Positions 58,169 through 64,000 of a stretch of 64,000 nucleotides of DNA are shown piece by piece. Under the pieces are notes generated by a model. It was not told the origin of the DNA, ran no database searches, and was given only the letters and a program-made list of their open reading frames with translations. Both the position numbers and the translations under genes were made by a program. The DNA is from Cryobacterium arcticum (GTDB lineage Bacteria > Actinomycetota > Actinomycetes > Actinomycetales > Microbacteriaceae): assembly GCF_003185895.1 (NCBI RefSeq), contig NZ_QHLY01000005.1, forward strand, positions 434,001 to 498,000, written 5' to 3'. Positions within the stretch are counted from its first letter, which is position 1, and each line of letters begins with the position of its first letter.

Positions 58169-59736
58169 GAGTGGGAAGTGCTGAGATCGGAGTCAGCGGC
58201 AGCTTCATCCATGGCCAGGGCCAGGATCTGTTCTTCGGTGACGTGGTCGCGGGCGAGTTCGCCGGTGATGCGGCCGCCGGCCATGACGTAGATGCGGTCG
58301 GAGAGCCCGATCACTTCGGGGAGCTCGCTGGAGACCACGAGCACGGCCACGCCGGCTTGCGCGAGTTCGTCGATGATGGCGTAGATCTCCGCCTTCGCGC
58401 CCACGTCGACGCCGCGGGTGGGCTCGTCGAGCACCAGCAACCGCGGATGCGTGGCGAGCCACCGGGCCAGCACCACCTTCTGCTGGTTGCCGCCGGAGAG
58501 GTTACCCACGAGTTGGTCGCTCGACGGGGTGCGGATGCCCAGCCGGGCGATGTACTCGGCGGCGAGCGCCTTCTCGTCGCTGCTGCGCACGAAGATCCAC
58601 CGGCTCAGGTTGCGCAGCCGGGCCAGGGCCACGTTGTCGCGCACGGAGCGCTGTAGCAGCAGGGCTTCGGCCTTGCGTTCCTCGGGGGCGAAGCCGATGC
58701 CGGCGGCGATCGCGTCGGCCGGGGTGCGGAAGTTGGCGGTGACGCCGCCCATCAGCAGCTGCCCGGAGTCGATTCTCAGGTCGCCGACGATGGTCTTCAT
58801 CAGTTCGCTGCGGCCGGCGCCGACCAGACCGCTCACGCCGACCACTTCGCCGGCCTTGACCTCGAGGTGGATGTCGCTGACGTGGGCGTTGCTCACCCCG
58901 CGCAGTTCGAGCACCGTCTCGCCGGGCACGACCGGGTCGCGGTGGAAGAACTGGGAGAGATCGCGGCCCACCATCATCCGCACCAGTTCGACGTGGTTGG
59001 TCTCTGCGGTGGTCTTGGTGCCCACGAATTTGCCGTCGCGCAGCACGGTGATGTTGTCGGAGAGTTCGAAAATCTCGTGCATGCGGTGCGAGACGTAGCC
59101 GATGGCGATGCCTTCGTCGCGCAGCCGGCGGATGAGGCGGAAGAGGATGACGACTTCTTCGTCGCCGAGCGAGGAGGTGGGTTCGTCGAAGCAGATCACC
59201 GACGGTGAGTCCACCAGGGCGCGCATGATCTCCACGATCTGGCGTTGTGCGGGTGAGAGTTCGCTGCCCAGGGTTTCGGGGCGGATGACCTTCTCGAACC
59301 CGTACTGGCGCAGGTCGGCCTCGGCGCGGGCGAACAGGGCGGCCCGGTTGAAGAACAGGCCCTGCCGGCCGAGCGCGCCCACGTAGATGTTCTCGGCCAC
59401 CGACACGTGCAGGAGAACTTCGGGTTCCTGGGCGATCACGCGGAGGCCGGCCAACCGGGACTGCCGCGGATCGGTGAAGGTGACCTCGGTGCCGGCCAGG
59501 GCGAGGGTGCCGGCATCCGGCTGCAGGTCACCGGTGAGGATCTTGAGCAGGGTGGACTTGCCGGCGCCGTTCTCGCCCATCAGGGCTGTGACCTCGCCGG
59601 CGCGCAGTTCGAGCTGCACGCCCTGCAGGGCGCGCACCGGGCCGAAGCTCTTCTCGATGCCGGTGGCGCGAAGCAGAACGGTGCCGGGCGGCGCCTGTTC
59701 TCGAGCGGATGCTGCCTGCTCTGGTGTCTTGACCAT
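58165..59736 (-). CDS. Sugar ABC transporter ATPase with two nucleotide domains (RbsA/MglA-like)
   Basis: 523 aa. First domain: Walker A GENGAGKSTLLK, signature region ELSPAQRQIVEI, Walker B ICFDEPTSSL. Second: VGVSGLVGAGRSELMKTIVG (degenerate Walker A), NLSGGNQQKVVLARWL, LLVLDEPTRGVDVG. The degenerate second A-motif is normal for the family. ATG 59736 follows GAAAGG by about 13 bases. Works with the downstream permease and the lipoprotein. Confidence 0.93.
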   Translation of the reverse strand: MVKTPEQAASAREQAPPGTVLLRATGIEKSFGPVRALQGVQLELRAGEVTALMGENGAGKSTLLKILTGDLQPDAGTLALAGTEVTFTDPRQSRLAGLRVIAQEPEVLLHVSVAENIYVGALGRQGLFFNRAALFARAEADLRQYGFEKVIRPETLGSELSPAQRQIVEIMRALVDSPSVICFDEPTSSLGDEEVVILFRLIRRLRDEGIAIGYVSHRMHEIFELSDNITVLRDGKFVGTKTTAETNHVELVRMMVGRDLSQFFHRDPVVPGETVLELRGVSNAHVSDIHLEVKAGEVVGVSGLVGAGRSELMKTIVGDLRIDSGQLLMGGVTANFRTPADAIAAGIGFAPEERKAEALLLQRSVRDNVALARLRNLSRWIFVRSSDEKALAAEYIARLGIRTPSSDQLVGNLSGGNQQKVVLARWLATHPRLLVLDEPTRGVDVGAKAEIYAIIDELAQAGVAVLVVSSELPEVIGLSDRIYVMAGGRITGELARDHVTEEQILALAMDEAAADSDLSTSHS

Positions 59737-59803
59737 GGCTGGGTGTGCCTTTCCGTAGCCGGGTGGCTGGAGGTGCGGGTTGTGCTGGGCGGATTCGGGT
59801 GGT

Positions 59804-59852
59804 GGGGCGGGGTGCGACGGGTGTCGTGAACGACGGCGCCGTGCCCCGCCCC
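59804..59852 (-). other. Long hairpin in the lipoprotein-ATPase gap
   Basis: GGGGCGGGG (59804-59812) pairs with CCCCGCCCC (59844-59852) over a 31-base loop that holds ACGGCGCCGT, a second small palindrome. On the minus strand it lies just after the lipoprotein gene stop and before the ATPase gene. No T-tract follows, so it is more likely to stabilise the lipoprotein message than to terminate it. Confidence 0.55.
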
Positions 59853-59873
59853 GGTGGAGCGATCCAGACAGGA

Positions 59874-60917
59874 TCAGGTGCAGACCACGCCCTTTTCTTC
59901 CCAGTTGTCGGCGTTCACGATCTCGGTGTTGGCGATCGAGACGGGCGGCAGTTCGGTGCCGTCGCGGAGCAGGCCCACCATGGAGGTGACCGCGGCCTTG
60001 CCGACCTCAGCGCCGGAGATGAACAGCGACGCCTTGTTGCCGGTCTCCTGGCCCGCGGACCAGTCCTTGCAGGTGAGGTACGCGCCCAGGCCCACGCCGA
60101 TGATGTCGGCCGGGGCGACGCCGGAGTTCTGCAGCGCCGTCACGACGCCGGTTTCACTCTCGTCGTTGCAACCCCAGACCACCCAGTGCTTCACTCCGGC
60201 GTTGGCCGTGATGATGGCGCCGGCCTTGTTCTGGGCATCCGTGGCGGAGTTGTCGGTGCCGATGTCGACGATAGCGGGCACCTCGGGCACGGTCTCACCG
60301 AACGACGCCGCGGCGCCTTCGACGCGCTGGGTGCACGCGGTGAGGTCCTGCTTGTAGGCAGAGATGATGCGGGTGTCGGCGGCGGTCCAGCCGGCCTCGG
60401 CGTAGAGGCGGGCGGCCTCGCCACCGACGAGTTCACCCATCGAGGTGCCGTCGAAGCCGGCGAACGCCGCTTCGGCACCGCTGGCATCCTCGATCGCGTC
60501 GTCCGACGCCATCAGCGGGATGCCGGCGGCTTTCGCGGCGTCGATCACCTGCGGGCCGATCTGCTGGTCGGGCACCACGATGATGATGCCGTCCACCTTC
60601 TGGGCGATCACGGAGTCGAGCTCGCTGATGGCCTTGTTCGAGTCGGTGCCGAGGTTCACCACCTTGATGTCCACGTCGCCGAGTTCGGCGGCGGCGGCCT
60701 TGGCGCCGTCGGCCTGGTCCACGAAGTACTGCTGGTCGCCCTGCTTCTGCAGGTACGCGATGGTGAGCTTGCCGCTCTTGGGCCCGGCTGCGGCCGGGCC
60801 CTCGGCGGTCTCCATGCCCGACGAACAGGCGCTGAGGCCCACGATTGCGATCACGGCGACGGCGAGAGCGCCCATGCGGCGTCGCTGCCGGTTTGAGCTC
60901 CTACTGATTACATTCAT
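59874..60917 (-). CDS. Sugar-binding lipoprotein of ABC transporter
   Basis: 347 aa periplasmic-binding-protein-like fold (Peripla_BP_4). N-term RRRMGALAVAVIAIVGLSAC with lipobox LSAC at about residues 28-31, then KLTIAYLQKQGDQQYFVDQA and KVDGIIIVVPDQQIGPQVID. The C-terminal part (CKDWSAGQETGNKASLF) resembles arabinose/galactose-type receptors, but the sugar is not assignable. ATG 60917 follows GAAGGA; a longer frame is not used. Second gene of the operon after the DUF5107 protein. Confidence 0.9.
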   Translation of the reverse strand: MNVISRSSNRQRRRMGALAVAVIAIVGLSACSSGMETAEGPAAAGPKSGKLTIAYLQKQGDQQYFVDQADGAKAAAAELGDVDIKVVNLGTDSNKAISELDSVIAQKVDGIIIVVPDQQIGPQVIDAAKAAGIPLMASDDAIEDASGAEAAFAGFDGTSMGELVGGEAARLYAEAGWTAADTRIISAYKQDLTACTQRVEGAAASFGETVPEVPAIVDIGTDNSATDAQNKAGAIITANAGVKHWVVWGCNDESETGVVTALQNSGVAPADIIGVGLGAYLTCKDWSAGQETGNKASLFISGAEVGKAAVTSMVGLLRDGTELPPVSIANTEIVNADNWEEKGVVCT

Positions 60918-60952
60918 GCTGTGTTCCTTCTTCCCAGGGTTACTCACGAGCG

Positions 60953-63900
60953 TCACTGCCGGTGAGGGGTGGCCGCCGAAGCGGCCGAAGCGGCCGAACT
61001 CGCGGTGAGTTCGCCCAATTTGGTGCGCAGGGTGTGCACATAGGTGTCGTGCACGCTCTGGGGGTCGTCGTGGAAGAGCAGCATCGCTGGCAGCGATGTC
61101 GCGAAGTAGTCGACGCGGGCGGGTGTGGCCGCGAGTTCGGTGAGGTAGGCGTCGAATTCGTCAACGAGCGTAACCGCCGCGGAGTGGTCGCCGAGCCGTT
61201 CGAGGGCGCGGATCGAGAACAGGGTCTGTTCGCTGAACCGGCGGGTGCTCATGTCGATGAAGTCGCCGGTGGCGTGCGCGGCGGCGGTCCAGGCGGTGCG
61301 AGCGCCGTCTTCGTCGCCGGTCGCCAGCAGCGCTTCGCCGAGCAGCCAGTGCAGGTCGGCCGAGTTGGCGAGCGGATGCCGGGCCTCGCCGAGGGACTGC
61401 GGCGGCGTGATCGCCGCGTGCACGTGCTCCAGCGCACCGGCCGGGTCGCCGTCGGCGAGGGCCTGCTCGGCCAGGGCGGTGCAGGCGTTCTGCCAGGCCA
61501 GGAGCACCTGGCCTTCGCCGCCCTCCCAGGGCTGGAACACCCGGCCGAGCATGAGCTCGCGGGCCTCGCCGGGCCGGTCGACCGCGGTGAGCAGGCCGGC
61601 GTGCACCACGGTGAGGTCGTCGCGGCGGCCGGCGAGCTGCCGGTGCGCCTCGAGCCGGTCGAGCCGGTCGGCGGGGGTGGCGCCGGTGCGGGCGAGCAAC
61701 TGGTCGTATTCGTAGAGCAGCTTGGCGTCGTGCGGCGCGTGGACCACGGCGGTGTGGAAGTGGTCGAGGGCGGCGGCCGGGTCGCGCTGCACGTTGTAGG
61801 CGGCGATCCCCAGGTTGCGGTGCACGAGCGCGGCGGTCGCGGCATCCGGGGCATGCTCGGCGGCGGCCTGCCACACCGTGATGGCGTCGGTGTAGCGCTT
61901 CTTGTCGTAGTACCAGGAGCCGAGCAGCGCGGCGGCGCGGGCGTCGGTGCCGTCGGCGGTGAGGGCCGCCTCGAGCGCGGCGACGTCGGCGAGCCGGGAG
62001 GGCAGGCAGTGCCGGGCGTCGGCGGCCCGGGCGTCCTGCCGGGCGGCGGCGGCCTCGGCGGTGCGGCCGGCCGCGTCGAGCAGCCGGGCGCGGTGGTAGT
62101 GCGCGAGCGGGGCTACCTGTACCTGGCCGAGTGCGGTGTCGGTGGAGGCGGTCGCGGCGGCGGTGAGCAGCTCGAGGGCGGTGTTGGTGTGCCCGGTCTC
62201 GGCGTATTCGAGCGCCACATCGAGCAGGGTCGGGGCGTCGGTGGAGAGCTCGAGGCCGGCGAGGTGCCGGGTCCACTGGTCGAGCGGGTCGCGGGCCAGC
62301 TGGTCGGCGAGCACCCTGTTGGCGTCGGCGACGGCACCGCTGCCACGCAGGGTGAGCGCGAGTAGCGCGTTGGCCTGCAGGTGTTCGGGGTTGTGGCGCA
62401 GCAGTTCGAGCAGTGCGTCGCGGCTGGCGGTGAGGTCGCCGGCGCGGGCGTGCAGCCGGGCCAGGGCGTGGCCGGCGGGCACCCGCCAGGCGTCGTTCCA
62501 GGTGGCCTTGGCCAGGTAGTCCTTCGCCTCGGCGTCACGCCCCTGGTGCACGAGCGAGATGCCCAGCCGGTAGTGCGCCTCGCCGTCGGCGGGGTTGGGC
62601 ACCCGGGCGAGCAGCCGGTCGATGGCGGTGCGCAGGTGCGCCTCGGCGTCGGTGTGCCGGCCGGCGCGTTCCCGCCGGGCGGCCAGGGCCACGTTGCAGC
62701 GCACGTCGCCGGGGTCGCGGCGCAGGGCCTCCTCCCAGTACGGCTCGGGCGCGCGGGTGGCGTGCCGGTACTGGTCGAGGTACTGCCCGGTGTAGAAGAG
62801 TTCGTCGATCGACGCGATGCTGGCCGGGTCGGCCGGTTCGGTGGCCGGGGCGGGGGCCACGGCGTCCTCGGCGGGGTCGCGCGGGGTCCAGGTGACGAGC
62901 ACGGTGTCGCCGTCGCGCACGATGAGGGTCAGTTCGCTGGGCCGGTAACCGCCGTCGAGGGGCAGCTCGTGCCGGTAGGCCTGGCTGGGGGCGAGATCGG
63001 CGGTGGCGGTGAAGACGACGCGGCCGCCGGCATCCGTCAACTCGATGGTGGCGCCGGCGACGACCCGGGTGGCGGCCACGCCGATCACCACGGTGGTCGT
63101 TGTGTCGTCGGCGGCGATGACGTCGAGGCGCACGGCCGCGTCCCGGGAGGCCTGGTGGGCGGCGCCGATGCGGGTGATCGGGTACCAGAACTGGCTGAAG
63201 GTCTTGGTCTCGCCGGGGGCGATGAAGCTGAAGTCGGGCTGGTTGTCGGTGAACGCGCCGGCCATCAGCTCCACATAGGGGCCGTCGCCGTCGGTGAGGT
63301 TGCGGTCCCAGGCCCAGCCGAATTCGGCGTTGCCCCAGGTCCACTGCTTCTTGCCCGGCGCCACCGTGTGGTCGGCCCAGTAGACGAAGCCGGCTTCGAG
63401 GCCGTGGTCGTAGCCGCCGAAGAAGTCGTCCTGGGTGGCGACGACCATATAGGAGGTGGGCACCGGGATGTTGCGGTACCAGTCGAGCCGGTCGCCGTCG
63501 GGGCGGTCGGCGGTCACCTGGGCGGGGTAGTCGACACCGTAGTAGTGGCCGTCGACGGCGGGGAAGGTGGCGACGGCGCGCTTGGCGTGGTCGGCGACGA
63601 ACTCTACGTCGGTGGGAAAGAACGACTGATAGTCGTCGTTCACGGCGGCGGCCACGTTGGCCCACCAGAGGAAGGTCTGGGTGGCGTCGGTGCGGTTGTA
63701 GAGCCGCACGCGGGCCTCAACCACCGAGCTGTCGGGGCGCAGGCGGATGCCGTGCATGCCCTTCATCCGGTTCATCGGGTCGTGGTCGCTGCACCACACG
63801 GTGATGGCACCATCGGCTTCGCGTTCGATCTCCCAGTCGGTGGGCAGGAACGTGCCGGGCCGGTGGTGCTGCGGCCAGTTGAACTCGACGCCGCCCGAGA

Positions 63901-64000
63901 TCCACGGGCCGGCCAGGCCCACCAGGGCGGGCTTGATCACGTTGTTGCGGTAGAAGAAGTCGTAGTCGGCCACCTTGTCGTAGCCGATGTGGATGCGGCC
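60953..64000 (-). CDS. DUF5107/TPR protein (N-terminus beyond window edge)
   Basis: At least 1015 residues. The readable start is GRIHIGYDKVADYDFFYRNN, followed by VIKPALVGLAGPWISGGVEF and NWPQHHRPGTFLPTD, the DUF5107 hallmark; DPMNRMKGMHGIRL and TQTFLWWANVAAAVNDDYQS continue it. The second half (residues ~400-1000) is a chain of TPR-like helices, for example GEAHYRLGISLVHQGRDAEA and AALVHRNLGIAAYNVQRDPA. Such proteins occur in glycan-utilisation loci of actinobacteria. Frame remains open to base 64000, so the real start lies outside. Likely glycan-binding or hydrolase partner; activity unknown. Confidence 0.85.
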   Translation of the reverse strand, partial: GRIHIGYDKVADYDFFYRNNVIKPALVGLAGPWISGGVEFNWPQHHRPGTFLPTDWEIEREADGAITVWCSDHDPMNRMKGMHGIRLRPDSSVVEARVRLYNRTDATQTFLWWANVAAAVNDDYQSFFPTDVEFVADHAKRAVATFPAVDGHYYGVDYPAQVTADRPDGDRLDWYRNIPVPTSYMVVATQDDFFGGYDHGLEAGFVYWADHTVAPGKKQWTWGNAEFGWAWDRNLTDGDGPYVELMAGAFTDNQPDFSFIAPGETKTFSQFWYPITRIGAAHQASRDAAVRLDVIAADDTTTTVVIGVAATRVVAGATIELTDAGGRVVFTATADLAPSQAYRHELPLDGGYRPSELTLIVRDGDTVLVTWTPRDPAEDAVAPAPATEPADPASIASIDELFYTGQYLDQYRHATRAPEPYWEEALRRDPGDVRCNVALAARRERAGRHTDAEAHLRTAIDRLLARVPNPADGEAHYRLGISLVHQGRDAEAKDYLAKATWNDAWRVPAGHALARLHARAGDLTASRDALLELLRHNPEHLQANALLALTLRGSGAVADANRVLADQLARDPLDQWTRHLAGLELSTDAPTLLDVALEYAETGHTNTALELLTAAATASTDTALGQVQVAPLAHYHRARLLDAAGRTAEAAAARQDARAADARHCLPSRLADVAALEAALTADGTDARAAALLGSWYYDKKRYTDAITVWQAAAEHAPDAATAALVHRNLGIAAYNVQRDPAAALDHFHTAVVHAPHDAKLLYEYDQLLARTGATPADRLDRLEAHRQLAGRRDDLTVVHAGLLTAVDRPGEARELMLGRVFQPWEGGEGQVLLAWQNACTALAEQALADGDPAGALEHVHAAITPPQSLGEARHPLANSADLHWLLGEALLATGDEDGARTAWTAAAHATGDFIDMSTRRFSEQTLFSIRALERLGDHSAAVTLVDEFDAYLTELAATPARVDYFATSLPAMLLFHDDPQSVHDTYVHTLRTKLGELTASSAASAASAATPHRQ

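Noticed and set aside
1..64000. CRISPR array, insertion sequence, prophage or toxin-antitoxin module
   Set aside because: No regular direct-repeat series, transposase motif, phage structural gene or antitoxin pair was found in any frame.

Overview
The window is high-GC DNA with tight, often overlapping genes (GTGA, ATGA and TGATG junctions), GTG starts, TANNNT-type -10 boxes and many apparently leaderless genes. Together with a bifunctional-type dCTP deaminase, an Eis-type acetyltransferase, GAF-ANTAR regulators and a DUF5107/TPR sugar locus, this points to an actinobacterium, most likely of the Microbacteriaceae. Family placement is inference and the genus cannot be fixed from this sequence. 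There is one tRNA (Gly, CCC anticodon), no rRNA, no CRISPR array, no insertion sequence and no phage gene. It reads as an ordinary chromosomal segment with several accessory islands.

Left part (1-13.7 kb): an MmyB-type regulator (cut by the window edge) diverges from an SDR oxidoreductase. Next is a glycan locus of eight genes in three transcription units (1909-4262 minus, 4376-8491 plus, 8495-10659 minus): seven glycosyltransferases of GT2, GT-B and GT28/MurG-like type, and one TupA-like ATP-grasp ligase. No flippase or polymerase is present. A class III (anaerobic) ribonucleotide reductase operon nrdD-nrdG follows, with two putative NrdR boxes 31 bp apart.

Middle-left (13.8-25.4 kb): dcd, tRNA-Gly, a glucose-6-phosphate dehydrogenase, a GOLPH3-like protein, a small thioredoxin, and two tandem paralogous MarR regulators. 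The MarR pair diverges from a small stress operon (unknown protein, CsbD, GlsB/YeaQ-type membrane protein) and recurrent TAGANNAACTAG-like motifs lie between them. After a TetR / F420-reductase-like pair comes a VanY-like D,D-carboxypeptidase next to a VanS/VanR-like two-component system.

Middle (25.5-47.3 kb): single housekeeping or accessory genes: VOC protein, epoxide hydrolase flanked by two copies of a 69-bp nested-palindrome repeat, DUF6328-like membrane protein, aminotransferase, two GAF-ANTAR regulators, PadR plus permease-prefix membrane protein, a 5'-3' exonuclease, a NatAB-like ABC exporter, a large wall-anchored (LANTG) phytase-like protein, a LuxR-type regulator convergent with and overlapping a secreted protein that may have an aerolysin-like fold, a RibD-like reductase, an Eis-type acetyltransferase, an SDR/MarR divergent pair with twin operators, an unknown protein and a Nudix hydrolase.

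Right part (47.4-64 kb): an XRE-cupin regulator heads an operon of lipoprotein-amidohydrolase-ATPase-permease (NitT/TauT-type uptake). A TetR/aldo-keto reductase pair shares a palindromic operator. The window ends in a sugar-utilisation operon on the minus strand: DUF5107/TPR protein (continues past the edge), sugar-binding lipoprotein, double-domain ATPase, RbsC-like permease, aldose 1-epimerase-like protein and GH35 beta-galactosidase. The likely logic is uptake of a released sugar together with breakdown of a galactoside.

A recurring feature is that at least a dozen genes have TANNNT, then 6-7 bases, then ATG/GTG, with no Shine-Dalgarno sequence. This marks likely leaderless mRNAs and was used to choose starts.
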